This document shows, one piece after another, positions 11,461 to 24,156 of a stretch of DNA of 64,000 bases. Each line of letters begins with the position of its first letter. Within the stretch, counting starts at the first letter, position 1. A model generated the notes under the pieces. The model saw only the letters and a program-made list of their open reading frames with translations, ran no database searches and was not told where the DNA came from. Source of the stretch: Phoebastria nigripes (lineage: Eukaryota > Chordata > Aves > Procellariiformes > Diomedeidae). The stretch lies in assembly GCA_035582835.1 (NCBI GenBank), contig JAYKAV010000424.1, forward strand, positions 38,259 through 102,258. Reading direction: 5' to 3'. The position numbers and the translations under genes are program-made.

Positions 11461-12889
11461 TGGCTTGTCTCTGCGGGGAAGATTGTCACAGTAATTGTTT
11501 GAAAGATTAATCTTTGTCACAAATGATTGTCACACAAATTAATCTAGAGCAGAAAGAATTAACCAGAGATCTGCTCCTTATGACAAGAATTGTCACTCAT
11601 GAGCCTCAAAATGTACGCCTTGCAATAGTAAAATTAGTAAAAATGAGTCCAGGAAACACAACACAAAATTAATTATTGGCAATTTGATGGCAACTTCATG
11701 TCAAACTTTCTGCTGAGAAGCTGGGAGGAGGGGCATGGCACCCGGGGGAAAAGTTTGGGAGCACAAACCTTCTTTGAGCTAGGAAAAGCTGCTCTGATAG
11801 CTCTAAAACCCAGTTTGTCCCTGCCCCTGGCTGATGGAAGAGTATTTGCTTACGTTGAACCAGGTCATATAAGAGAAGTGTTTATTCCTTGCCTGGTGTG
11901 CACTGTGGCACTGTGTGTGTTTTACACGGGCAGGGGACTGCTGAGTGTGCAGGGACGCTGCTGCCAGCCAGACGCAGTGCTAGCCTGGCATGGACCTGCG
12001 TGCAGGTCTCACCACATCTCCATCTCCGACCGGGATATACGGCTTTACAGTTCATCCCACCCATAGGCTGCTCTGTGTGGTAGAGGGAGGAGGGTCTGTT
12101 GGCCTCTTCTGAGCCCTCTGTAGTATATCCCATTTCCTTCCTGACACCTCCTCCTCTCAAAGCATAAGCAAGAAGGGAGATAACTGGCTTTCTTGGAGTA
12201 AGAACTAAAAACTTTAAAACTTCCTCATATGTGATAAAGCCAATTTGAGCTATGATTCTTGATCCCCTCACTTCTGGTGGAGATAAAAAGACTGCATGAA
12301 TGGCTTCCACCCTGAGGAAGCTCACAGAAGAGTATCTGAGAGGAGAATTAGAGCTTCAAATTCCATATCCTTTAATCAAAACCCTGCAAATCTTACTCTG
12401 GCAACGTTTCCTTCCAGATACCTGTGGATTTAGCTGAGTAAAGGCCGATGATTTACCAGAAGAGACTGAAAGGTCCTTGAGGTCTTCTGCTACCCCAACT
12501 AGCCACATTACAAGATCCCCTGGGTGTGCATATCATGCTTTTTCATGAAGGGGTTGCGTTGCCTGTGCCTGTGTTACCTGGTACTCTGCCCCTAGGAGTT
12601 TGCCTGCCAGGGAGTGCCTTATAGCCTTTTCTGCCAAGGGCAGCAGACAGAGATCTTTTGCAAGTCTCTTCAGACTCTTATCATCTTTGAACCTTACTCA
12701 TCTCCAGCCTGAATTTCCATGTCCCCTTTTTAACTCTTTCTTCTTTGGCCAACAAGGTCTTTCTGTTTAGATCCTCTTATCCCATCGATATTTAGAGTGA
12801 CCGACCGTATAGAGTATAAGCTGCTGGGTTTGTGTCATACTCTAGGTATAATCCTCTTTGATTTACCATTCTCATCTGTCCCTGTCTAC
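11461..12889. other. Unique sequence, no gene seen
   Basis: No repeat or gene recognised. The largest frame (11882-12325, minus, 147 codons) has no recognisable domain and overlaps a plus-strand frame of similar length. The last few hundred bases may belong to the ancient LINE that follows, but similarity is too weak to include them. Confidence 0.5.
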
Positions 12890-14154
12890 TGGAAATATCA
12901 TTCCTGATACATCCTACAATTGCATCAACCTTTGTGTGGCTGAATCATGTTGATGACTCATGGCCATACTGTGAATGACTATCTCCAGTCTGGGCTTTCT
13001 CCTGTCCTCGCATTATCACAGTTCAGCCCCCAGCTTACAGCAAATCTTTTTATTAGTCTCTGTGTGCCTGACCTGGCACTTCAGGCTGTTAAATTTCATC
13101 TGATTTTTATTGCTTCATTGCTTAAGGTTATCTGGTTCCTCGTATACGATATTCTAACCTTCCTCTCTATTAATATTGTCTCCCACATTTGTGTCATTAA
13201 CTATTTTTATTAGTTATTTTTGTGTCCTGGTGTTATGAACAACTGACATAAAGGCTGACACTGGACATATTCCACTTAGGACCTGCCTTTTGCTGGCTTC
13301 GTCTTCCTTCAGTGTTAGCTGTTGTTACCTGCCCTGGAGCCAGATCTTTCCCTAAAACTAATTGTAATAATCCCCCTTGTCTTTGCCTTAAGCATTAATA
13401 ATTTGTCCTTGGAATGTATGTGAGGCTTAGCAGAAGGTCAGGTGGGTTGTGTTTATCACATTCTTTCATCTAAACATAGACCAATATATCACAGAAAGAT
13501 ACCAAGTTTATCTGTCAAAATCTGTTACTGTAAATTCAGGTTGTATTGTATCCCATTTTCTGCTTATCTCCACTTTGTTAGGTAGTCTTTCATTTGAAAT
13601 TTGTTCCAACACCTTGCATACACTGGAAACCAGGCTAAAGGTCCTGTAACTGCACGGGTCATTTTTCTCTTTTCAAAATATGAGTGCTGTTTGCTAATTT
13701 CAAGTGCTAATGCACTAGCCACAGATGAATAGGTTCATTTAGAAAAGCTTTGCTGCAGGACTTGTGATTTCACATGCTAGTTCTTCCTGGCTGAAGATTA
13801 ACCCGCTCCAGAAATTTCAGCACACTGAACTTAGATATTTTTTTCATCTTTGTCTGTCAGAATTTTCCTTTTTGAATAGTCATTCCTATTAAGCCTCCTC
13901 TTATCTTTCCCATTATTAAAGACAAGGGTAAATAAGCCATGTAAATAAGCCTAGTTATCTTCTATCTATCTCAAGCATGCGCTTTCTATATGGGTCCTCC
14001 CAGCTTTAGTCTTTTCCATTTTCCATAGGCTGATCTAACAGTAGATTTTTATTGCTACAATTTTAGATTTATAGCCATAAAAATCTAGATATTTATCTTA
14101 CATTCTAGCAAAATTTTCATGTAGAACTTATATCCTCCATTTGTATGACCTAGT
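12890..14154 (-). mobile_element. Ancient, highly diverged L3/CR1-type LINE remnant
   Basis: The plus strand resembles the antisense of old CR1/L3 ORF2 in the right order. TTAAATTTCATCTGATTTTT at about 13090 sits where such elements have their 'AATTTCATCTGCC' block. CTAAAGGTCCTGTAACTGCA at about 13637 corresponds to the 'GGTCTGTAATTCC' block. CCTGGCTGAAGATTAACC at about 13787 corresponds to the 'GGGATGAAGATTATC' block. Stops occur in all frames. Decay is far greater than in the other CR1s here, so this is a much older layer. The right edge is set by the LTR at 14155 and the left edge is approximate. Confidence 0.6.
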
Positions 14155-14334
14155 TGTATTGGGTTTGCATGGCAAGGTTTTGGTAGCGGGAGGGCTACAG
14201 GGGTGGCTTCTGTGAGAAGCTGCTAGAAGCTTCCCTTATGTCCAATAGAGCCAATGCCAGCCAGCTCCAAGATGGACCCACAGCTGGCCAAGGCGGAGCC
14301 CATCAGTGATGGTGGTAGCGCCTCTGTGATAACA

Positions 14335-14341
14335 TATTTAA
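14335..14341 (+). promoter_or_regulatory. Probable TATA box of the 1,150-bp LTR
   Basis: TATTTAA in the context AACATATTTAAGAAGGGG is the only TATA-like motif in the first third of the LTR. It lies just upstream of the purine-rich start of the presumed R region. Assignment is by position only. Confidence 0.45.
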
Positions 14342-14481
14342 GAAGGGGGAAAAAAACCTGCTGCGCAACAGCAGCCGGAGAGAGGATAGAGAACATGTGA
14401 GAGAAACAACTCTGCAGACACCAAGGTAGGTGAAGAAGGAGGGGGAAGAGGTGCTCCAGGTGCTAGAGCAGAAGTTCCCCT

Positions 14482-14898
14482 GCAGCCCGTGGTGAAGACC
14501 ATGGTGAGGCAGGCTGTCCCCCTGCAGCCCATGGAGGTTAATGGTGGAGCAGATATCCACCTGCAGCCCATGAAGGACCCCACGCCGGAGCAGGTGGATG
14601 CCCAGAGGAGGCTGTGACCCCATGGGAGCCTGCGCTGGAGCAGGCTCCTGGCAGGACCTGTGGACCCATGGAGACAGGAGCCCATGATGGAGCAGGTTTG
14701 CTGGCAGGACTTGTGACCCCATGGGGGACCCACGCTGGAGCAGTCTGTTCCTGAAGGACTGCACCCTGTGGAAAAGACATGTGGAAGGGACCCACGCTGG
14801 AGCAGTTGGTGAAGAACTGCAGCCCATGGGAAGGACTCATGTTAGAGAAGTTCGTGGAGGACTGTCTCCCGTGGGTGGGACCCCACGCTGGAGCAGGG
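14482..14898 (+). repeat. Internal minisatellite of the LTR, about nine imperfect units of 39-58 bp
   Basis: Units begin at 14482, 14524, 14563, 14614, 14660, 14713, 14761, 14819 and 14864. Each opens with a variant of GCAGCCCATGG or GTGACCCCATGG, and most close with a variant of GACCCACGCTGGAGCAG. Unit length varies, so the array has diverged since it expanded. It is GC-rich and lacks stops in several antisense frames. Confidence 0.85.
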
Positions 14899-15117
14899 GA
14901 GGAGTATGAGGAGTTCTCCCCCTGAGGAGGAAGGAGCGGCAGAGACAACGTGTGATGAACTGACCGCAAACCCCATTCCCTGTCCCCCTGTGCCACTCGG
15001 GGGAAGGAGGTAGAGAATTCGGGAGTAAAGTTGAGCCCAGGAAGAAGGCAGGGGAAGGGGGAAAGTGTTTTTAAGATTTGGTTTTATTTCTCATTACCCT
15101 ACTCTGATTTGATTGGC

Positions 15118-15123
15118 AATAAA
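15118..15123 (+). terminator. LTR poly(A) signal AATAAA
   Basis: AATAAA in the context GATTGGCAATAAATTAAATT lies about 180 bases before the LTR's 3' end, a usual place for the R-region poly(A) signal. The following T-rich and GT-containing stretch is consistent with this. Confidence 0.65.
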
Positions 15124-15816
15124 TTAAATTAATTTCCCTGAGTCAAGTCTGTTTTGCATGTGACGGCAATTGCTGAGTGATCTCCCTGTCCTTATCTTGA
15201 CACACGAGCCTTTCGTTACATATTCTCTCCCCTGTCCAGCTAGGAGGGGAGTGATAGAGCAGCTTGGTGGGCACCTGGCGTCCAGCCAAGGTCAACCCAC
15301 CACACTAGTCCACACAGCTTTAGGCAAATATTATAGTGACGTCGAGATCTATCAGGATACATCCATACTGATCCACCTTGCAATGGACCAGTAATGCCTA
15401 TTTCTTGATTCACCTAATATTTCTCCTAAATTCTGTATGTTGATGTGTTTGCATTTTTGTTCTGATCAGATCCCAGTTTTTAATCAACTGTTCAGGAGGA
15501 AAACCCATTATCTTCCATTTAATTAAGTCTGTAATCTTAAACTGTTCCTTATCCTTCAGTTCAGCTTAATTTTTGTCTTACCCATTAACAGATACAGATC
15601 TAAGTTTGTAATATTGGTTTGCGTAACAGATGTCATTATACAGTCAAATGTATCTCTGCATCTGGCCACTTTCCCCCTAAGGTGAGCTACACTTTGACAG
15701 TTTTCACTGCCAGATGTTGTGCCTGATCAGGTTAAACTGAAGCCTCTTTTCTGTGTAGAGTTGCTATTCCTTTAAAAGTTCCTTGAAAAGCTAGTTGGAA
15801 AAATTTTCAATGACCA

Positions 15817-16124
15817 ATTTTTGTCAGAAAATTCTGATTTGGCAAAAGCAACATTTTTCAGGAAAGAAGGTCAATACCTATTGCAAATCTCCTTTGCAAG
15901 AAGATTTTACATAGTCCCAATGTCAGATATATCTGACATAAAAAGGAAAAAAAAATCCAGAAGACTTATTTTTGTCAGAAGTTCAACTAATTGAAATAGT
16001 GATATAAGTAATAATTATAAAGTCAATTTTATCTGAAAATTAATGTCATGAATTCTCAATTTTTTGTCAGGGCTTTTCTTCTTTATTTTGACTTATTTTT
16101 TAATGTCAATTTCTGACAGAATGG
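15817..16124. repeat. AT-rich segment with iterated TTTTTGTCAG and a 20-bp palindrome
   Basis: TTTTTGTCAG or a one-base variant recurs at about 15818, 15969 and 16061, with an inverted TTCTGACAG near 16110. ATGTCAGATATATCTGACAT at 15920-15939 is a perfect palindrome containing the same GTCAG core in both directions. The mixture of direct and inverted copies resembles a decayed inverted-repeat DNA element (MITE-like), but no terminal inverted repeats or target duplications can be fixed. Confidence 0.4.
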
Positions 16125-19100
16125 AGAAAACTTTTCCAACCCAATCCTGTTTCCTGAAAAAAAAATTCTTCATATTCACGCAAAAACCTCCTCAAGTTCC
16201 CTCTGCTCAAGCTTGTACAGGGACTCAGAAGCACTTCAGACAAGCAACATGCAATACTCTGTGTGGATCCTGTACTGCACCAGTGCTGCCTTGCTGCTGA
16301 TACTAATGCAGTCTGCTATTGTAGGCTGCATGGAAAGTGGCCTGGATGTTGTGACTTGTCATTTCTGTATACGCCTGACACCTGCTGAGCCCCTCCCAAG
16401 GGCCATTTTGTAACCAAAGGCATAAGAAATCTGCATTTTATGGTTAACTCTTCCTAGAATTTACTTGGTTTCAACCAGTAATAACAGGTAGCTTCTCTCT
16501 GAGATGGTTTTTGGTGCCATTGCTTTAGTCCTGTTGCTGAAGGGCAAATTGAAGTAGTCCTTTGATTGGATCTGCTTACAAAAGGTAAACAAACAGGAAG
16601 AGTAAATAAACTGCTCACAGTAAACTTCAAGATGCTGAAGAGAGGTGGATCTCTTCCACACATGAAATACTTTAAGGCACGAAAGAATAAGCTGCAGTTT
16701 TGGTGGAGAGACTGAAATGATTTTTTGTATTCCTGTATCATACATATGTGTAGGAGGGGAAATTCTTTCAAGCTCAGTCTCTCCCCCAGAGCTTGCTGAC
16801 TTTTTCTTGTCCTTTTCTTTGCTCTTGTACAGCTCAGTGCCCAGCTCTCTAAGCAGATGGCATATACCATATAACAGCTGTAAACAGGATGTTTCTGAGA
16901 GATACCATCACAGGGACATACCATCCGGCCTCATGACATACATCAGAGCACTGTGGATAACTAGGCATGATCAATATATAATGAAATAATGAAAACATAG
17001 TGGCTTTCAGCAGGTTCTTCATCCCAAAGGAGCCTTGATGTGCTGTAGGCATGTAGAGACAAATGCAGGAGTCTCATCCCTATTTCTGAATGAGGAGTGC
17101 TGAAGTGGTCAGTGGCACACTGAAATACAAAAAAGCTACTTAGGCTAGGAATTAATGCAATTACTGCATCTACTTGAAACTGCTAAATGACTTGACACTG
17201 GGCAGAGTGTCACTGCTGTAATAAAAATTTACCTAGAGCACTGGAGTTGACTTTGGCAGACAGCCTCCAAGGAGTGGATATGACACCAAACACTCAGGAT
17301 GGGAGCTTCCTGATTCTCTTGAACAAATCTATCTTTAGCACCCACTGTTTTCCTGATGTCCAACATGCCAACCAGTCCAATCCAGGTTCAGAGGGAAACA
17401 TGAATTTTGTTTTTGTCAAGCCTCCTTGCCTCTCCTTTATTTCCTTTACTCATTTTGACTCTACTGGTGACGTGGGAAATCTGAGTGGCTGGCATTTTCT
17501 TCCATCAGGCCAGATACTGGTCCCCCCACCCTCAACTCTCTCCAAAATGCAGAGCAACAAAAAAGCAGTTTTGTGTTGTACAATGCTTGAACTGCACTCA
17601 GTCTGCACTAATGCCCTCATTTCAGAGGAAGGAGCATATTGTAGACATTCAGTAAAATGGCAGGTAGGTGCATGTTAAATGGCAGGCAGACAGCAAATTC
17701 CCAAAGGCGGTCGATAGACACCACAGGGAGGAGTTTTGGCTGGACTGTGTCACATTAGGGCATCAGTTCAGTTACTGGATTAGAGAGAGTGGTTTTACTG
17801 TATCAGTCAGCTCTCAGTGGCTCCCTTCCAAATGGATACCAGCAGGGCTGCTTTTGCTTAGTTCAGGGTGATGGTGAGGTAACAGCCCAGAGTAGTATGG
17901 CAGTAGTAATACAAACAGAATGCTTACAAAAAATGAGTAATTATAGTGCATACACTCCTGAGAATTGTAGCAGAGGAACTATACGACTCATTACTATCTT
18001 CTATTTGGGTGTGAAGTTGTCCCCCATAGGTTGGCTGATGGCAGGCTTTGATGGGGAAAGAAAGGGTTTCAGAGCCCAAATGGGTCCAACTGTAATTTCA
18101 CTGACTTGCTGTCAGCATCTCTGTCACACATAGTCCCTCAGCTTCAATTCTGCTCCTGACAACTGAATCCTCAGAGCACTTAATGTAATTAATGGAGGAA
18201 TGGCCTCAATAGTGAAATGACTTGATCTTTTCCAACCCAATTCTCCCTTTCTTTACACTTTGATCTTTGTGCATTGTCTCTGTGTTTGCATGTGCAACTG
18301 AAGGCAAGAGTGCTGTCCCTTATATTTAACTGATTGGGTGAGGTGCCTTCTTTGACCAGTAGCTTGTGCTAAATGAAGGAATTCAAAGGCTAAAGGTAGT
18401 TGTGGAGCTGAGGATGTGGTTTGCCATGGCTGCACACATGTTGTGTGCAGTTTCTGGCATTCACGCTACTGCCCTCAAACTCTGCATTACCATATGCATA
18501 GGGGATTCATCTCACCCAAATTCAGACATCCAAAACCCATCTAAACCAGACATTTTGTCTCCCTCTCCAGCTGGTGAGAGAATAGGCACTCGCTGGCAGC
18601 AATTCATCCCATTCCTCTCTGGGCACAATTCAGTTCTTTAGACACAGGGGTCTGGTGCAATTTGAGATTTCCTCTGAGTATCCAGTTGACACTGCAGTAG
18701 GATACAGGTCTTATGTGGTATCTGCTAGCCCTGTGAGCATGTAGGCTTACTCTGAGGCATCTCAGGTAGCACTGCATGTCTGTGTTCATGCACCTGACTC
18801 ATGCCTCAGACACCCATTCTACCAAGGGATTACTCCCACATCAGAGATGTCTTTCTGCCTTCATTGACTGGAGGGACCATGGGGATGGGATGTACCGTAT
18901 CTGCACAGGGCTGGCAGGTCTGATGCTACAGATGATCCACATTCCCTAGAAGTGGCTGCAGGAAGTCAGGCAGCATACCTTAGGGTGTCTAACATAGCAT
19001 TTATGTCTATATGTAGGCAAATGAATCATGCCACAGATGACTACCTGAGCCTAAACACTGCACTGTTAATTGCTTAAAGGTAAACAAGGTAAAGCCAACC

Positions 19101-21415
19101 CTAAAATTCCCCTGCCTTCACCTTGGAAGTTTTGTCCTTTCCAGCTCAGGTTAGTTGGCCAATGTTTCAAGCCCTATGGTTTATATCTGCCAAGAACCCA
19201 TATTGATTCCTCTGCAATGCCTTGTAGACAGACCACAGCTTTACACGACCACTTGGGTCTTGCTTCCACTGCTTTGAACTTACCTCACACTTCAGAGAGG
19301 GAAGCTGGGCTATTAATGACCTCTTATTTGCACTGAGCTCTTTGCAGTGGTGCTGGACTGCTACCTGGACTGGATCGTATGACTCGAGTTCAAGTACCTC
19401 CATGCTCCACAGCAGTTGCCTGCATTGCAGACACATCCGCTGTGACTTCCTATGACATGAGAATGAATGTAAATGTGCTTGACTGATGTTAGTAATCATT
19501 TTATACAATGCCAGCTTTGTACAACAACATGTTTAGAAACGCTTATTATTGACATGCTGAAACGAAAACACAATTGCTCTGTACTTGTTGCTATCAAACA
19601 CAGTTTATGTATTCCTGGAAAAAGAAGATGGGATGTGGAAATGGGATATTTCCCAGAAGAAGAATGAAGGGAAACATGCTCAAAGGTCTTTCTCACTCCC
19701 TTCCCCCACCACTCGCTGCCCATGTATTCTCCCTCTCCCATTAATTTTGTCTCTTGCCAGTAACTTTCTGAGATTGTATTCCCCAGTGGACTAATTACAA
19801 CTCATCGAGTCATGCTCACTGTCTCTCACCAACTCTTCTTGCCACATGTTGGCCTAATATATATCTATCAGCAAGATCATAGTCTAGATTATGCATACTA
19901 CAGCGCACACAGTATGAACCATGTTACTCATAGAGAATTGATCCTCACTGGAACGTAATAAAACAGGTTTGAACTTTACTCCAAACATTCATTGAACTTT
20001 TGTAATAGTGTTCTCAACATATGTCTGCCTTTTTCTGGGTAATATGTTTTGAAGGAATTGGCTAATTTCAGCCACATGGGAAAGAGGAGTGGAGTTCCCA
20101 AGGATATTAAATTTCCCCATATCTCATGAAAATAGGCAGCTAAGTGAGGGAGTACTTTTAAGGATTTCAGAAAGAGAAGGTCTGCTGGGTGAGTTCAGCT
20201 CTGATTAGAAACCAGAGCATTCACACAGGAATACTTTCCTCAAAATGTAAATCCTCAATAAGCTCAGTTTTAATTTGTTCTGCTGCTCACAGGACTGCGT
20301 GTTTTGCTCTAGTTGCACAAACCTTATCTCACTTCCCTCAGNTTCTTCCTTTCTTTACCTATCTGCCTTCATCTGCAAGGGAGTGGGGACCTGCTCTTTA
20401 TTTTGCTCAGGCTCCAAATCCGAAATATAGCATATGAACAGGAACCACACGCACCCTGGGGCAAGACAGTGACAGCCCCAGTGATGAGGCAGAGTATCAG
20501 GAGCTGCTAGAAAGCTTTAAGTTTGGGAACTTCATAGTGATAGACCTCTGGGAGATGGGATGTGGGTATCTCCGGACATGGACAAGCAGCAGCAGGGAGC
20601 GAAGGCAGGAGGTATTGACATACCATGGCATGTGCTTGGAGACAATCCAGAAGCAGCAAAGTGGTCCAGGGGTAGCATGAAGCAAATTATACTTCCCCAG
20701 TATTAACACAAAGTAGCAGAGCGTGTGTAAGCCCAGAGAGCAGAGATGAGTGTTTAGGAAAGCAGCTCTGCAAGGCCAAGGGGCTGGTGATCTGCAGCAG
20801 TACTTGTACGACTTGGAATAAACACCAACATTGCAAAAGACCAATGTGCAAGGACTTATTTGTTGAACAAACCTAATGAAGCCATAACTGCAAGGATAAG
20901 AACGACATTTCTATCAGTTTGTAGCAGTCCCTTTTCCCACCCACGGTTTTGGTGATCACAATGACTAGACCTGTATTTAAATTGCTGTACTTGCTGGGGA
21001 GTCAGGAGAGATTAACATACCGTAGGAGTTAATTTTCTAGGTCTTTTTCTTTCAATATTCTTTAAAAGTTGCTGCTTTCTCCAAAGGTTAGAAAAGTACG
21101 AAGGAACAATTTCAAAGTTTGTACTTCATTATTTTTTATGGTCTTATAATTGTTTTATTTACATGTTCATCAGTCACAGAAAACACAGTTGTACCAAATT
21201 TGTTGTATCAGAGTTTTACCTGCTGAGTTTCAAAGACAGATAACACGTGGCCACAGGCCCCTATTGCTTTGAGCTCGATCACCAGCTTACAAAAATGATC
21301 AAGTTGAAAAAAAAGCAGGTCTTACAGCTTGTTTTGACTGCAGCTTTCCAAGCACCCAGTTATTTGTATTCTTCTTTTCATTAGAAGTGCTCTACAGTGA
21401 ATCTCCTGTGGCTCT

Positions 21416-21454
21416 CCTGAACTTCAGCCTGAACTTCAGCCTCTCCTGAACTTA
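21416..21454. repeat. Short tandem duplication of CCTGAACTTCAG
   Basis: CCTGAACTTCAG occurs twice head to tail at 21416-21427 and 21428-21439, and a partial third copy (CCTGAACTT) begins at 21445. It has probably arisen by replication slippage. Confidence 0.85.
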
Positions 21455-24156
21455 TCCATTTCCCATTAACTTTTGCTGCCATCCCCTCTGCGGGCTTCTC
21501 GTTCTCATAGGAGGAACTCCTGCTCTTCCAGCTTGGATGAGAAAAAATGAACTTGTCTTGTCCTGCAGATGTCGTGACGTACCTCATGCCTTTGGCTCTT
21601 GTGAGATGTTGGTTATCCATCAAACCTGAAAGCTTGCAAGGGCAAGGTGGAGGCGAAGATGAGTTCTACCTCCTCAAGACTACCTCTGATACCCTCAAGA
21701 CCTCTCCCTGGTGTTCATATTAACCTTCCCACCTTGATAAGAAAGTTTTTAAATGGGACTATTTGAAGGTTATATTTTATCAGTTTCCTGGCCAAGGTAT
21801 CAGCTTTGTTCCTGAAGGAAATGACCCTAAGTACTTGTACGCCTGCATGCTTTCCAGAAATGCTGCCGGTTCTTCTTTTACTCCTTGGTTGGTAAGGTGT
21901 GATAATATCTCAGACCGATCAATACCAGCTGCAAAAACCAGAAAGGCTTTTTGGCATATGAGTTTTGCACAGCTTGCTTGAATAAAAGCCTGTACACCTG
22001 AGAGACTGTCCTTTCCAGCCTGCTTAGCTGGTGTAATATAAGGCTTTGCCTCTCCTTAAAATTTTTTTCTCTTGTACTTGGAAGCCATGACAGCTACAGT
22101 GTTGCAATCTCTGTAATTTTTAAAAGTAAATGTGTATAACCTAAATCACTGACAAACACTGGTAAATGGAATGAATTAGGTTCTGCCTTTCTTGAAGACC
22201 CCCCAAAATATGGGTAGAGTTTAATAAACGGGCAATTACCTTGTTCTTATGGTGTCACTTACCTATACCTTGTGTACCATCTGGTGCAGTGCTACAAAGC
22301 AGAGCCTCTCTTCTTTAGCTGACTTCACTTTACTAAATCACAAATAGTTAAGTGAAGCAGATATTATATACCCTTAAAAAACCTGTGATGAGAAGCTGTT
22401 TACCTGGCAATTTTCCTTCAAGATCAGAGATAGCAAAGATAAGCTAAGTAATCAAATTCTTTCTTTAATTCAAGTATACAACCTCAGGAGCTTTTTGGCT
22501 TATACAGTCCAGTGACTCAATATTGATGTAGGAAAGAGAGGAAATAGATTTGCAAGGAATGCACATTAGGATATAGTCATCACAAAGAAAGGGGTATGTT
22601 GAAAGGTCTTGGTCTACACTGTAGCTTTAGCCAAGCGCTCTGTGCTCCGGGGGAATGTACCACCATTGTGCTAAAGGTACCCACTGCCTCGTTTACTTAC
22701 AACTTCACTAATGAAAGCGATGAAAGCAGCCTACAAGAACATTTTAGTGAAATGTCTGCAAATATTCTTCCACCAGGGAGAGTGGAAATGCTTCTTGTAA
22801 ATAAAGGAGAGCAGGAAGGCTTATGTATACCTGCCTTAATCCTGTTTATTGTGCCATTCATTTTTCTAACACAGAGCTTTTCCTGTTAGGTCACTTACGT
22901 GTCCCCAGAAGCCCTGCCAACTGCTTGTCCACCAATAACCACTTTCAGATGAGCTTATTTAAAAAAGGTCTGCTTGGAGCCTTAATTTCATGGGTATTGA
23001 AAGCTAAAAACAAAAAAAATTCTGCTAAAATGGAATTATGTTGCTCAGGGACAAGTGTATAGGGATAACTTATGTGGGTTGTTTTGAGTTTTTTTCCTTC
23101 AGTCTCATACTTGCCCTAGTGACAGGGGAGTCATCTGTCGTCTCTACTTTTCCCATGGTAACCCTTAGGCTCTTCTTTCTCTCTTCTATGTTCTTTGGGA
23201 ATTAAAATGAGAGCCGAAAGTCATGTTTATCTTCTCCAAAGCAGCCATTGAACTGGAAAAGCCCCTTTCTCTCTGAGTTTCCTTCTAATGTAATGAAACC
23301 CAGGGCTCAGGGAAGCCAGCTGCAAAATCCACTGAGCCTCTCCTCCCAGGCAGTTTCTGAAAGTCTTCCTAGCTGCGCTACGGACACTTCCTGCCACCTT
23401 CCTCTCCTTCAGTCCCAAAACTCTTTGAAGGATAAATAAGAGTTAGTACCATTAATTACAATTATTAACAGGAGACTGCAACAATGTGAATGTTATGTGA
23501 CCAGTGACAACAGTTTGTCCTCTGCAGTGCAGTCACAACATCTCCGGTACCTGAGCTAACTAATCCAGGTCAGTGAGGGTACCCTGATACAGCGTGGCAG
23601 TCTGCAGTGCACATAAACCCCCTGTGCACATAAACCCTCACGGTGGCCTGGGAAAGATTCAGAGTGATATCTGCATGTTTTGCTGCTTAGACATTAAGTA
23701 ATTTAGGAGAGAAAGAGAGAAGGTTAGAGGAAAAGGGCTAGGAGTCAACGACAGGTTTGGGAAGGGGAGGCTAAACAAACTGCAGCTTACTTTGTTAACA
23801 CTTGGACCACTATTTTTAAAATAATGAGAAAAATGGAAAATGAAAAATGGGAAAAGCAACACTAACTGCATTTGGAATTTCAGATTTTGTTTAAGCTCTA
23901 ATAGTATTTCGAATTATGATGAAAGCAAACTTGGTCATTTTTACATTTTTCCACACAGAAATGTCCTCAGAGAGAAAGCTTCCCACCCAAAACCTCAGAG
24001 CTGGAGATAAACAAAACAAAGCAAAGCAAAAATCTCAGAATAAAGCTCTTCCTCCTCTTGGTAATAATTTCCCATCATGCATATCTCCAAATCAGAGCAC
24101 AACCCTCCGCTTACCCAGAAGCACACTTCCACTGCAATTTAACCCTTTTAGCTGGA

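Larger units (their letters stand above)
14155..15304 (+). mobile_element. Solo LTR of an avian endogenous retrovirus, 1,150 bp, plus strand
   Basis: The element starts TGTATTGGGTTTGCATGG and ends CAACCCACCACA, giving TG...CA termini. It is flanked by a perfect 5-bp duplication, CTAGT at 14150-14154 and at 15305-15309. It belongs to a different family from the other three LTRs: longer, with an internal minisatellite and an AATAAA signal near the 3' end. No gag, pol or env sequence is present, so it is a solo LTR. Open frames of 131-174 codons on the minus strand (14303-14996) come from the internal repeat and are not genes. Confidence 0.93.
15310..24156. other. Unique sequence, 8.8 kb, no gene recognised
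   Basis: No convincing gene, RNA or young repeat. The longest frames (16454-16924 minus, 156 codons; 17247-17678 plus, 143 codons) have no recognisable domains and are interrupted in the neighbouring sequence. Small features are a 20-bp palindrome near 15930, a 12-bp tandem duplication near 21430, and a duplicated GCACATAAACCC block near 23610-23640. Position 20342 is an ambiguous base (N). Confidence 0.5.

Noticed and set aside
14303..14996. Overlapping minus-strand frames of 131-174 codons with Gly-Leu-Gln and Pro-rich repeats
   Set aside because: They lie inside the LTR minisatellite. The repeat unit lacks stops in several frames, so the frames are a by-product of the array.
16454..16924. 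156-codon minus-strand frame
   Set aside because: There is no recognisable motif. Cysteine, serine and aromatic residues are scattered, and overlapping frames are open on both strands.
18200..18250. CTTGATCTTTTCCAACCCAA, which resembles a plus-strand CR1 or SINE tail
   Set aside because: Only about 20 bases match, no ATTCTATG end follows, and no element body can be found upstream.
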